DNA from: Microbacter sp. GSS18
GTDB lineage: Bacteria > Actinomycetota > Actinomycetes > Actinomycetales > Microbacteriaceae
DNA: 64,000 bases
NCBI GenBank assembly: GCA_029319145.1
Contig: CP119753.1
Coordinates: forward strand, 682,001 to 746,000
Reading direction: 5' to 3'
Shown: one piece after another, positions 43,130-51,098 of the stretch
Numbering within the stretch: the stretch's first letter is position 1
How the letters are laid out: each line of letters opens with the position of its first letter
Notes under the pieces: model-generated
What the model was told of the DNA's origin: nothing
The model's database searches: none
Seen by the model: the letters and a program-made list of their open reading frames with translations, nothing else
Position numbers and translations under genes: made by a program

Positions 43130-44458
43130 TCAGCGGCCGCGCCACGCCCTCTCGATCGCGATCGGGCCACCCAGGATGTTCTCCGCGGCTCGGTGACCGG
43201 AGTGCATCGCCGCCGGAACCGTCGCCGGATCGTCGGTCCAGGTCGCCTCACCGGCGATGTGGAGCACACCGCCCACCGGCGTCGCGAGGGCGTCGTGGTC
43301 TGCGGTCGCGCCGCCCACCGTCGTGTACGCGTACGATCCGCGTGCGAAGGGGTCGTCCTGCCATGCGGTCATGAGGACGCGGGTGGGCCGCGGCACGTCC
43401 TCCCCGAAGAGCCGGCGCAGCTGCGCCATCACGGAGTCCACGACGCGTTCCTCAGTCCATTCGCGCGTCCCGCGTGCGGCGGGCCCGGCGGCGAAGGTCA
43501 GCAGTGTCGGCGTGCCGTCGAGTGTGGTCAGGTCGTACCAGGAGTGCCACCAGCGGCTTTCGGGCCCCTGCTGCCGGACGGCGTAGACGCCGTCGTCCCA
43601 GAACTTCGTCGGGAAGGACAGGAACACCTTCTCGAAGGCGTTCATCTCCATGCGCGCAAGGGCACCCGACACGGGCTCGGGGAGGGTCGGCTCGATCACG
43701 AAGTCGTCGGACTTCAGGATGCCGACGGGAACCGTCACCACCACCGTGCCGGCCGAGAACACTCCGCGGTCGCTCGTGACCGTCGCCCCGCCCGAGGCCC
43801 ACTGCACGCGCGAGACGACGTGTTCGAGCCGGACGTCGATCCCCTCGGCGAGGTGGGCGGGGAGCCGGTCGTATCCATCGGGGAACACGACCTCGTCGCC
43901 CTCGACGAGATCGTCGTCCAGGGCGTGCGCCGCGAGATCGTCGATCCACGCGCCGTACTGCTCCTCGGTCCGGTGCTCCAGGAACTCGCGCACGCGCTGC
44001 GTGCGGTCGGCATCCCATCCCCGGGCGGCCAGGGCCGCCTCGGTCACGTCGCGGTACGAGGCATCCGCTTCAGAGGCGGCGATCACCGGCACGAGGTCGG
44101 TGTCGAGAGCGTGGACGTCGGCCGCGAACGCGCGCGCGGCGGCATCCGACAGGCGCCGGCCGTCGGGCCCGTAGTAGGCGATCGGACGGCTGTCGGGCTG
44201 GTAGGCGCCGACGGTGAACTCGACGGTGGGCATGCCGAGCTCGTCGACGGCCGCCGCGACGGGGCAGCCGGTGACGCCGTGGATCCAGGAGGCCCCGCGG
44301 TCGGTGACGTGCCCGCCGGTGCGATCGGTCCACACGCGTCCTCCGACGCGGTCGCGTGCTTCGAGCACGACCACGCGGCTGCCGGCGGCGCTCAGGAGCC
44401 GTGCGGCGGTCAGCCCGGCCACGCCGGCGCCGATGATGATGGTGTCGAACCGTTCCAT
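43130..44458 (-). CDS. Flavin-dependent amine oxidase
   Basis: 442 residues. The FAD-binding N-terminus is FDTIIIGAGVAGLTAARLLS, followed by VVVLEARDRVGGRVWTD, the GG doublet motif of monoamine/polyamine oxidases. ASWIHGVTGCP lies near the substrate cavity. The C-terminus has the second flavin contact GVLHIAGEATWTDDPATVPA. It oxidises an amine to an imine with H2O2 release. It is 22 bp after yaeQ on the same strand. Polyamines are the likeliest substrates, but this is not shown. Confidence 0.88.
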   Translation of the reverse strand: MERFDTIIIGAGVAGLTAARLLSAAGSRVVVLEARDRVGGRVWTDRTGGHVTDRGASWIHGVTGCPVAAAVDELGMPTVEFTVGAYQPDSRPIAYYGPDGRRLSDAAARAFAADVHALDTDLVPVIAASEADASYRDVTEAALAARGWDADRTQRVREFLEHRTEEQYGAWIDDLAAHALDDDLVEGDEVVFPDGYDRLPAHLAEGIDVRLEHVVSRVQWASGGATVTSDRGVFSAGTVVVTVPVGILKSDDFVIEPTLPEPVSGALARMEMNAFEKVFLSFPTKFWDDGVYAVRQQGPESRWWHSWYDLTTLDGTPTLLTFAAGPAARGTREWTEERVVDSVMAQLRRLFGEDVPRPTRVLMTAWQDDPFARGSYAYTTVGGATADHDALATPVGGVLHIAGEATWTDDPATVPAAMHSGHRAAENILGGPIAIERAWRGR

Positions 44459-44480
44459 GCTCTGGCCTCTCGCGTCCGGC

Positions 44481-45020
44481 TCAGCCGACGCGCTGCTCGT
44501 GGATCTCGGACTCGAGCGACGTGCCGTTCAGCTCGATGTAGATCCGGCGCTCCGTGATCGAGAGGGTGAGGGAGCTGCGCCGTTCGATGTGCGCGGCCGC
44601 GTCGGCGATGAAGCCGCGGTCGAAGCTGTACAGTGGGATGTCCGCCGCCCGGTGGATCCGCTTGCCCTCCCACGGCAGGACGACCTTCGCGGGGTCGCGG
44701 TGGGTGTAGATCGCAACCCGCTCGGACTGCATGCTGCCCGAGTGCAGCTTCTCGGCGTCCGGCGCCCCGACCTCGATCCACGCCATGAGCTTTCCGGTCA
44801 GATCGCGGACCCGCACGGCCGGCTCGTCCGTCGCGGAGATGCCGTCGCTGAACTCGATGCCGTCCTCGTACTCGAGGCAGTAGGCGAGGACGCGCGTGAG
44901 CATGAACGCGTCGGTCTCGGACGGATGCCTCGCGACGCGCAGCGAGAGATCCTCGTACACACCGCGGTCCACGTCGGCCAATTGGATCGCGAAGGTGTGC
45001 ATCGTTGCGCCGGCGGCCAT
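44481..45020 (-). CDS. yaeQ: YaeQ family protein
   Basis: 179 residues, family length. Key stretches are DLSLRVARHPSETDAFMLTR, the acidic DGISATDEPAVRVRDLTG and ERVAIYTHRD. The fold is a PD-(D/E)XK-like nuclease core with conserved acidic residues; YaeQ was first described as an RfaH-independent suppressor, and its true role is unclear. ATG 45020 aligns with the family start and has a TAGGCT hexamer 8 bases upstream; ATG 45002 is a later alternative. Confidence 0.88.
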   Translation of the reverse strand: MAAGATMHTFAIQLADVDRGVYEDLSLRVARHPSETDAFMLTRVLAYCLEYEDGIEFSDGISATDEPAVRVRDLTGKLMAWIEVGAPDAEKLHSGSMQSERVAIYTHRDPAKVVLPWEGKRIHRAADIPLYSFDRGFIADAAAHIERRSSLTLSITERRIYIELNGTSLESEIHEQRVG

Positions 45021-45028
45021 AGCTTCCG

Positions 45029-45034
45029 AGCCTA
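45029..45034 (-). promoter_or_regulatory. -10 hexamer TAGGCT for yaeQ
   Basis: Minus strand, 8 bases before ATG 45020. Confidence 0.45.
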
Positions 45035-45073
45035 CGCGGGATTCGGGCGCACTCCCGCCAGGGATGCCGGCGG

Positions 45074-45481
45074 TCAGCTCTCGCAGAGCCGCGGGACGGG
45101 CCGCGAGCCGAACCGGTAGTCGTAGGAGACGCCGTTCACCTCGACGATCACCCGCATCCCCTCTTCGAGCGCCTGGGTGTAGGCCATCCCCGGTTCGGGG
45201 CAGCCGAGCGATCCGTCGCCCCATGTCACGGCCTCGGACGAGACGATCACAAGAGTTCCCTCGATGCCGCGCGCGGCCAGATCCGCCTCCAGCGCGTCCC
45301 GATAGGCGGCGGGCAGCGCCACCGGGTATCCGGTGGGCACCGCGCCTGCGGACGCGGCCGGCTGCGGACGACCGGTCGAGCCGGGGGTCGCGGAAGGATC
45401 GGGCATCGTCGCTCCCTGTGCACACGCGCTCAGCCCGAGCGCGAGGACGAGCGCTCCGAGGGCCGCCTGAATCCGTCTCAT
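45074..45481 (-). CDS. Small lipoprotein of unknown function
   Basis: 135 residues. Lipobox LSAC at about residue 20, then a Pro/Ser/Ala spacer. The compact domain has VIVSSEAVTWGDGSLGCPEP followed by GMAYTQALEEGMRVIVEVNG, YDYRFGS and a final cysteine three residues from the end, likely disulfide-bonded to GSLGC. The W-x-D-G-S-L-G-C-P pattern recurs in many secreted bacterial proteins without a known role. ATG 45481 follows GAGGAGG. Confidence 0.75.
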   Translation of the reverse strand: MRRIQAALGALVLALGLSACAQGATMPDPSATPGSTGRPQPAASAGAVPTGYPVALPAAYRDALEADLAARGIEGTLVIVSSEAVTWGDGSLGCPEPGMAYTQALEEGMRVIVEVNGVSYDYRFGSRPVPRLCES

Positions 45482-45666
45482 CGTCCTCCTCGCGGTGCCA
45501 TGCTAGTCGCGCGAGCTGCACGGCGCCGGTGCGTCGAAGACCGCGGGCAGCGCGGCGAGGTCCCGCATGACGCCAGATCCGCGGAGCATCCGACCATGCG
45601 ATCTCGTCCGACCCGTCTCGTACGCTGAAAGGGTCGATTCCGCACAGCAGGAGGGAACGGAGCACC

Positions 45667-46020
45667 GTGGCCGAGCATCGCATCTTCGGAATGAGCTTCG
45701 CGAGCATCTATCCGCTCTACGTCAACAAGGTCGAGCGCAAGGCGCACACCCGGGACGAGGTCGACCAGGTGATCACGTGGCTCACGGGCTACGACGACGA
45801 GGGATTGCGCGAGGCGATCGACAGCGAGGTGGATCTTCGGACCTTCTTCGCGCAGGCTCCGGGCATGAATCCGAACGCGGAGCAGATCACCGGCGTGATC
45901 TGCGGCATGCGCGTGGAAGAGATCGACGATCCGCTCATGCAGAAGATCCGCTACATGGACAAGCTCGTCGACGAAGTCGCCCGCGGCAAGAAGATGACCT
46001 CGATCCTTCGCGGCGGGTGA
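45667..46020 (+). CDS. DUF2200 family protein
   Basis: 117 residues matching the family over its full length: HRIFGMSFASIYPLYVNKVE, ITWLTGYDDEGL, FFAQAPGMNPNAEQITGVIC and DPLMQKIRYMDKLVDEVARG. Cytoplasmic, function unknown. GTG 45667 follows GGAGGGAACGGAG. The NUDIX gene starts 5 bases after its stop, so the two are co-transcribed. Confidence 0.88.
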   Translation: MAEHRIFGMSFASIYPLYVNKVERKAHTRDEVDQVITWLTGYDDEGLREAIDSEVDLRTFFAQAPGMNPNAEQITGVICGMRVEEIDDPLMQKIRYMDKLVDEVARGKKMTSILRGG

Positions 46021-46024
46021 CGCG

Positions 46025-46579
46025 ATGTCCGCGGAGTCGGGGGAGTTCTGGGATCTCACGGACGCCGAGGGCAATCGCCTGGGAATGACCCACGCGCGCT
46101 CCGATCCGAACCTGCCCGCAGGCGCCTTCCACGTCGTCGCGGCGACGTGGGCCGTGCGCCCCGACGGCGCGGTCCTGGTCGCACAGCGAGCGGCGAACAA
46201 GACGTACCCCCTGCAGTGGGAGTTCCCCGCCGGTAGCGCGCTCGCGGGGGAGTCGAGCCGCGTGGCCGCCGCTCGGGAACTCGGGGAGGAGGCCGGCATC
46301 AGGATTCATCCCGGCCGTCTCGTGCCGGTGGGCCGTTCGCGCGAGCGCATCGAACTCGTCGACATCTACGTCGTCCACCTCGACGCGCCCGTCGAGCCCG
46401 TCCCTCAGCCCGAGGAGGTGGCTTTCGCCGAGTGGGTCAGCCTCGACGAGGTCGATCGACGCCGCCGTGAGAAGCTCTTCGCGCGGCCGTGGATCCACCG
46501 ACTCGATCTGTTCTGGACCGATCTGGTCCACGCCGTCGCGGCCGCGCCCGCCGGGAAGGCGGCGCGGCCGGGCGCGTGA
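46025..46579 (+). CDS. NUDIX hydrolase
   Basis: 184 residues. The Nudix box (G-x5-E-x7-R-E-x2-E-E-x-G) is complete: GSALAGESSRVAAARELGEE followed by AGI. It is preceded by VLVAQRAANKTYPLQWEFPA, the layout of IPP isomerase-like or NADH/ADP-ribose-type Nudix enzymes. The C-terminal EEVAFAEWVSLDEVDRRRRE is typical. It would hydrolyse a nucleoside diphosphate derivative; the compound is unknown. Translated after the DUF2200 gene. Confidence 0.88.
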   Translation: MSAESGEFWDLTDAEGNRLGMTHARSDPNLPAGAFHVVAATWAVRPDGAVLVAQRAANKTYPLQWEFPAGSALAGESSRVAAARELGEEAGIRIHPGRLVPVGRSRERIELVDIYVVHLDAPVEPVPQPEEVAFAEWVSLDEVDRRRREKLFARPWIHRLDLFWTDLVHAVAAAPAGKAARPGA

Positions 46580-46593
46580 GCGCGAAGGTCCGA

Positions 46594-47169
46594 TCAGTCG
46601 ATGAGGACCAGACCCTGCTTGGTGTCGGCCATCTTCACCCATCCGTCGCCGAACAGGTAGGTCATGCCGTACCCCTCGTCGTCCGTGACGATGGCCGTCT
46701 GCGGGTTCTCGGTGATGTACACGCCCTCGGCGGCGTCCTCGCGGAGCCAGCCCTGCGTGACCAGGCTGTCCTGGGCGACCGTGGCGGTGCCCGGGTCGAT
46801 GGGCGACCAGCCGAACATCTGCAGGTGGTCGCCCGCCTGCGCCTCGTAGTCCGCCCACACGCACCGCAGGCCGTCGGCGAGCTCGACGTCGCCGGCGTAG
46901 AACGGCTGCTCCTGGTAGGACCAGCCGATGCTGGCGAAGTCCTCGACGGTGGACGCGGGGATCATCGTCTCGCACGTGACGTCTTCGGTCTCACCGGCGG
47001 GTGCGGGCTCGGGCGAGGCTTCGGGCTCGTCGGCGACGGCGATCGGCGTCTCGGACGCCTCGACCGTCGGCTCGGCTTGGGGGTCGTCGGCGGCGGTGCA
47101 GGCGGTCACGGCGAGCATGGTGCCGATGACGAGGACGGCAGCGCCGTAGCGGCGGAGGGGGAAGGACAT
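46594..47169 (-). CDS. Lipoprotein, paralogue of the protein at 40647-41288
   Basis: 191 residues. Lipobox VTAC (C24), an acidic Pro/Glu/Ala stalk, then a domain with VTCETMIPASTVEDFASIGW, a second cysteine in DGLRCVWADYEA, and GWLREDAAEGVYITENPQ ... MTYLFGDGWV. This order and the two-cysteine layout match its paralogue. Both may be cell-surface binding proteins. No enzyme motif is seen. It is 36 bp after the hisN-like gene on the same strand. Confidence 0.78.
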   Translation of the reverse strand: MSFPLRRYGAAVLVIGTMLAVTACTAADDPQAEPTVEASETPIAVADEPEASPEPAPAGETEDVTCETMIPASTVEDFASIGWSYQEQPFYAGDVELADGLRCVWADYEAQAGDHLQMFGWSPIDPGTATVAQDSLVTQGWLREDAAEGVYITENPQTAIVTDDEGYGMTYLFGDGWVKMADTKQGLVLID

Positions 47170-47205
47170 CGATGGGCTCCGGGAGGGGGGTCGGGAGAGC
47201 AGCGG

Positions 47206-48036
47206 TCAGTCTGGTGAGTGGACGAGGTCGAGGATGGTCTGGTGCAGCACGCGGTTGGTGGCGAACGACGAGCGGGCGGCCAGGGTGTCATCGCCGTCGA
47301 ACGACGTGAAGCGACCGCCGGCCTCGTGCACGACCGGCACGAGCGCGGCGATGTCATACTCCTTGACGCCGAACTCCGCGACGAACTCCAGGCGGCCTTC
47401 GGCCAGCAGCATGTAGGGCCACGCGTCGCCGTACCCGCGGTCTCGCCACACCGACCGCGACAGTCGGACGAGGGCGTCGAGGTGACCGGCGTCGTCCCAC
47501 TGCTCGATGCTCTGGAAGCTCACGCTCGCGTCGGCGAGGGTGTCGACGTCCGAGACGTGGATGCGGCGCACATCCCCGCCCGCCGAGCGGGTCCAGGCGC
47601 CGAGGCCGGTCGCCGCCCACCAGCGTCGCGTGATGGACGGCTGGCTCACGACGCCGACGCGGGGGACGCCGTCGATCACGAGGGCGATCAGCGTCGCCCA
47701 CATGGGAATGCCCTTGACGTAGTTGGCGGTGCCGTCGATCGGATCGATGATCCACTGCCTGCTCGAGTCGCCCGAGATGCCGAACTCTTCTCCGAACACG
47801 CCGTCTGCGGGACGCTCGGCGGCCAGCAGCGCACGGATCGCGCGCTCGGTGGCGAGGTCGGCCTCGCTGACATGGGTCGCGTCGGCCTTCAGGCTGACGT
47901 CGAGGTCGCTTGCGTCGAACCGGGCCATGGAAGCCGCATCCGCCGCGTCGGCCAGGCGCAGCGCCAGTTCGAGATCGCCGGAGAGATCGCCGTCGAACGG
48001 CGCGTCGAAGTCTGCGGAGGAAGGCGCTGGGGGCAC
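47206..48036 (-). CDS. hisN: Inositol-monophosphatase family phosphatase, probably histidinol-phosphatase
   Basis: 276 residues. The metal-dependent phosphatase motifs are present: VFGEEFGISG, IIDPIDGTANYVKGIPMWAT (DPxDGT metal site) and the closing YGDAWPYMLLAEGRLEF. Among IMPase-like enzymes of actinobacteria, the D-P-I-D-G-T-A-N-Y with this length fits HisN, which makes histidinol; inositol-1-phosphatase or PAP phosphatase are alternatives. GTG 48036 has TATCCT 7 bases upstream. No other his gene is in the window. Confidence 0.82.
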   Translation of the reverse strand: MPPAPSSADFDAPFDGDLSGDLELALRLADAADAASMARFDASDLDVSLKADATHVSEADLATERAIRALLAAERPADGVFGEEFGISGDSSRQWIIDPIDGTANYVKGIPMWATLIALVIDGVPRVGVVSQPSITRRWWAATGLGAWTRSAGGDVRRIHVSDVDTLADASVSFQSIEQWDDAGHLDALVRLSRSVWRDRGYGDAWPYMLLAEGRLEFVAEFGVKEYDIAALVPVVHEAGGRFTSFDGDDTLAARSSFATNRVLHQTILDLVHSPD

Positions 48037-48043
48037 AAGCTCA

Positions 48044-48049
48044 AGGATA
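48044..48049 (-). promoter_or_regulatory. -10 hexamer TATCCT for the hisN-like gene
   Basis: Minus strand, 7 bases before GTG 48036. Confidence 0.45.
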
Positions 48050-48130
48050 CCTGGGTGAGGGTCGTCTCGATTTCACATGCGGACGGCGGACTGGTAATGT
48101 AATTCCTCGGTTCGCCGCGAGGCGGACGAC

Positions 48131-48206
48131 GCGCCTCTAGCTCAATCGGCAGAGCAACTGACTCTTAATCAGTGGGTTCAGGGTTCAAGTCCCTGGGGGC
48201 GCACCA
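48131..48206 (+). tRNA. tRNA-Lys (anticodon CTT)
   Basis: 76 nt including encoded CCA. Acceptor arms GCGCCTC/GGGGCGC with discriminator A. Anticodon loop CTCTTAA within ACTGA/TCAGT gives anticodon CUU. T arm CAGGG-TTCAAGT-CCCTG. Confidence 0.97.
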
Positions 48207-48210
48207 CACC

Positions 48211-48252
48211 GAAAGACCCCCGCCGGATCGCTCGATCCAGCGGGGGTCTTTC
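48211..48252 (+). terminator. Terminator after tRNA-Lys
   Basis: Stem GAAAGACCCCCGC / GCGGGGGTCTTTC (13 bp) with a loop that itself pairs (GGATCG/CGATCC). It begins 5 bases after the tRNA CCA end. Confidence 0.88.
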
Positions 48253-48318
48253 GTCGTCGGCAGCGGGGACGAAAGGTCGCGAATCGGTAACGACAGACAC
48301 GCCGAGCGGGGTCTCGGC

Positions 48319-48348
48319 TTGACCGGTCGGCGCGTTTCTGTCTACATT
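48319..48348 (+). promoter_or_regulatory. Promoter of the importer operon: TTGACC, 18 bp, TACATT
   Basis: -35 TTGACC (48319-48324) and -10 TACATT (48343-48348). The predicted start at about 48355 falls inside the 24-bp palindrome that follows. Confidence 0.5.
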
Positions 48349-48353
48349 TGCCA

Positions 48354-48377
48354 CAACCTGAATCGGATTTCAGGTTG
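48354..48377. promoter_or_regulatory. Palindromic operator CAACCTGAA-n6-TTCAGGTTG
   Basis: Perfect 9-bp arms around TCGGAT, covering the predicted transcription start and ending 29 bases before ATG 48407. The size and symmetry suit a TetR-type dimer; the operon contains a TetR gene (54655-55335). A half-site ACCTGAATC recurs at 57907-57915, before the CoA-transferase genes. Confidence 0.6.
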
Positions 48378-48406
48378 AACCCCTTCCAATGGTGAAAGGC
48401 ACGCAC

Positions 48407-49603
48407 ATGCGGGTTACGAAGAAGTTCCTCCTGGGCTCCGCGGTTGCCGCGACAGCGCTCGTCCTTGCGGCGTGCGCGCCGTCGGCCGACCCGGGCTCCG
48501 AAACCACTGACGACGCCATGGCCGAGGTCACGGTCGGCATCGTCACGAGCGAGTCGGGTGCACTGGCCAGCTACGGCGAGCAGTACCTCGACGGCTTCAA
48601 GGCCGGTCTCGACTACGCCACCGACGGTACGGGCGAGATCAACGGCACGACGATCAACGTCGAGTATCGCGACGACGGCGGCGACGCGGACAAGGCCGTC
48701 ACGGCCGTCAAGGAGCTCATCGGCTCCGGCGTCAACATCATCGGCGGCACGGTGTCGTCGGGCGTCGCGCTCGCGGTCGCCGAGCAGGCCGACCAGAACC
48801 AGGTGCTCTACATCTCGGGTCCGGCGGCAGCCGACGCGATCACGGGCATCAACGAGTACACCTTCCGCTCGGGACGCCAGAGCGCTCAGGACGTCGCCAC
48901 GGCCGGTACGTTCCTCGACGACATCGAGGGCAAGAAGATCACGGTCTTCGCGCAGGACACCGCGTTCGGCCAGGGCAACCTCGCCGCGGTCCAGGCGATC
49001 CTCGGAGCCAAGGGCGCCGAGGTCGACTCGATCCTCGTCGCCGAGGACATCACCGAGTTCACGCCGTTCGCGCAGCAGGTGCTCGATGCCTCGCCCGACC
49101 TCGTGTTCGTGGCGTGGGCCGGTGCGACCTCGACGGCGATGTGGCAGGCGATGACCCAGCAGGGCGTCTTCGAGGAGATCCCGGTCGTCACCGGTCTCGG
49201 CGACTCCGCGACCTTCGGCGCGTACGGCGAGGCCTCGGAGCAGATCTCGTTCCTGAACCACTACTTCCCGGGCGCCCCGAGCAACGACGTGAACGACGCC
49301 ATGGTCGAGTTCATCGAGGCCGAGGGCGGCACCCCCGACCTCTTCAGCCCCGACGGCTTCAACGCCGCGCTCATGATCGTCCACGCGATCGAAGAGGGCC
49401 AGGGCGACGTCGACGCGATGATCGCCTCGCTCGAGGGCTGGGAGTTCGAGGGCCCGAAGGGCACCATGACGATCCGCGCCGGTGACCACGCGCTGATCCA
49501 GGACATGTACCAGGTCAGCCTCGTCGCGGACGGCGACGGCTACGCCGCCGAGCTGATCGCGACGGTCCCGGCCGACGAGGTCGCCCCGGCCGAGGCCGAG
49601 TAA
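48407..49603 (+). CDS. ABC importer substrate-binding lipoprotein (branched-chain amino acid/HAAT type)
   Basis: 398 residues. Lipobox LAAC (C23). The periplasmic-binding fold type I core has VTVGIVTSESGALASYGEQY, NIIGGTVSSGVALAVAEQAD, YTFRSGRQSAQDVATAG and FAQDTAFGQG. ATG 48407 has GAAAGG seven bases upstream and is preferred to ATG 48389. It is the first gene of an operon with two ATPases and two permeases. Members bind amino acids, amides, urea or carboxylates; the genes downstream point here to a hydroxy- or keto-acid. The ligand is not proven. Confidence 0.9.
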   Translation: MRVTKKFLLGSAVAATALVLAACAPSADPGSETTDDAMAEVTVGIVTSESGALASYGEQYLDGFKAGLDYATDGTGEINGTTINVEYRDDGGDADKAVTAVKELIGSGVNIIGGTVSSGVALAVAEQADQNQVLYISGPAAADAITGINEYTFRSGRQSAQDVATAGTFLDDIEGKKITVFAQDTAFGQGNLAAVQAILGAKGAEVDSILVAEDITEFTPFAQQVLDASPDLVFVAWAGATSTAMWQAMTQQGVFEEIPVVTGLGDSATFGAYGEASEQISFLNHYFPGAPSNDVNDAMVEFIEAEGGTPDLFSPDGFNAALMIVHAIEEGQGDVDAMIASLEGWEFEGPKGTMTIRAGDHALIQDMYQVSLVADGDGYAAELIATVPADEVAPAEAE

Positions 49604-49623
49604 GCAAGGCAGGCACCACAGCA

Positions 49624-50388
49624 ATGAGCACCTCAGTCCCGTCCGCACTCCGCGTCGAAGGCCTCGGCCTCCAGATCGGCGGTGCGACCATCCTGAAGGA
49701 TGTCGACCTCGACGTCCCCGCGGGTTCGCTCGTGGGCGTCATCGGCCCCAACGGCGCAGGCAAGACCACGCTCTTCAACGTGGTCTCGGGCCTGATGACC
49801 CCCACGGCCGGCCGCATCCTGATGAACGGCCATGACGTCACCTCGCAGTCCGTCGCGGCGCGGTCGCGGGCGGGACTGGGGCGCACATTCCAGACCTCGA
49901 GTCTGTTCCCCCGCCTGACCGTCCTCGAGAACGTGCGGCTGGCCGCACAGGTCTCGCTGGGCGGCTCAGGCTCCCTCTTCCGATTCCCGCGACGGTCGGA
50001 CGCCGCGTCGCAGCGCGCCCTCGACACGCTCGAGACCGTCGGGCTCGCGCACAAGGCTGATGCCTACTCGGGAGACATCTCGCACGGCGACAAGCGCAAG
50101 CTCGAGATCGCCGTGCTGCTGGTGACCGACTCGTCGCTCGTGCTCCTCGACGAGCCGATGGCCGGCGTCGGCTCCGGCGACGTCCCCGGCCTCGTCGAGA
50201 ACATCCGCGACATGCAGCGTGAGAAGAACTGCACCGTGCTCATGGTCGAACACCACATCGACGTGCTCATGGGCCTCGTCGACAAGGTCGCGGTGATGTA
50301 CTTCGGCAGCATCATCGCCTTCGACACGCCGGAGAAGATCATGGAGGATCCGATCGTGCAGAGCGCCTACCTGGGGTCGGCGGCATGA
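49624..50388 (+). CDS. HAAT-family ABC importer ATPase (LivG-like)
   Basis: 254 residues. Walker A GPNGAGKTTLFNVVSG, Q-loop GLGRTFQTSSLFPRLTVLEN and Walker B SLVLLDEPMAGVG. The signature is degenerate: SGDISHGDKRKLEIAV in place of LSGGQ, as is common in LivG. It ends with IAFDTPEKIMEDPIVQSAYL, the LivG C-terminal motif. The LivF-like gene overlaps by 4 bases. Confidence 0.92.
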   Translation: MSTSVPSALRVEGLGLQIGGATILKDVDLDVPAGSLVGVIGPNGAGKTTLFNVVSGLMTPTAGRILMNGHDVTSQSVAARSRAGLGRTFQTSSLFPRLTVLENVRLAAQVSLGGSGSLFRFPRRSDAASQRALDTLETVGLAHKADAYSGDISHGDKRKLEIAVLLVTDSSLVLLDEPMAGVGSGDVPGLVENIRDMQREKNCTVLMVEHHIDVLMGLVDKVAVMYFGSIIAFDTPEKIMEDPIVQSAYLGSAA

Positions 50389-51098
50389 GCGCCGGCAGCA
50401 TCCTGGAGGTCACCGACCTCAAGTGCTCGATCGCCGGACAGCAGGTCGTCGAGAAGGTCACCTTCTCGGTCCCGGCCACCGGCATCACCGCGGTCCTCGG
50501 CCGCAACGGCGTCGGGAAGACCTCGACGCTGCGCGGCATCCTCGGCCTCATCCACCGGCGCGGCGAAGTGCGGCTCGCCGGCGAGCGCATCGACGGCCTC
50601 CCCACCCACAAGATCGTCCAGCGCGGCGTCGGCTACGTGCCCGAGGACCGCGAGGTGTTCGCCAAGCTCAGCGTCGCCGAGAACCTCGCGCTCGCCGAGC
50701 GGCAGCGCAACCCGCGCCGCGAGTTCGTCGCCGAGCTGTTCCCCGACCTGGTCGGCCGCAAGGACCAGCCCGCCGGCACGCTCTCGGGCGGACAGCAGCA
50801 GATGGTCTCTGTGGCGCGAGCGCTCATGAACGACAACAAGCTGCTGCTCGTCGACGAGCCCACGAAGGGCCTCGCGCCGAAGATCGTCACGGAGGTCGCC
50901 GACGCCCTCGCCGAAGCGGCCAAGACCGTCCCCATCCTCCTCGTCGAGCAGAACCTCGAGGTCGTGCGGCGCCTCGCCACCGACGCGATCGTCATCAGCG
51001 GCGGCCGCGTTGTGCACACCGCGCCCGCCCTCGAGATCCTCGACGACCCCGAGCTCACCCAGCGGCTGCTGGGCGTCCACGCGGAGAGCCACGCATGA
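50385..51098 (+). CDS. HAAT-family ABC importer ATPase (LivF-like)
   Basis: 237 residues. Walker A GRNGVGKTSTLRGILG, the LivF-specific GVGYVPEDREVFAKLSVAEN, signature LSGGQQQMVSVARALM and Walker B LLLVDEPTKGLAPKIV. It pairs with the LivG-like ATPase. ATG 50385 overlaps that gene's stop (ATGA), and the permease ATG overlaps its own stop the same way. Confidence 0.92.
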   Translation: MSAGSILEVTDLKCSIAGQQVVEKVTFSVPATGITAVLGRNGVGKTSTLRGILGLIHRRGEVRLAGERIDGLPTHKIVQRGVGYVPEDREVFAKLSVAENLALAERQRNPRREFVAELFPDLVGRKDQPAGTLSGGQQQMVSVARALMNDNKLLLVDEPTKGLAPKIVTEVADALAEAAKTVPILLVEQNLEVVRRLATDAIVISGGRVVHTAPALEILDDPELTQRLLGVHAESHA

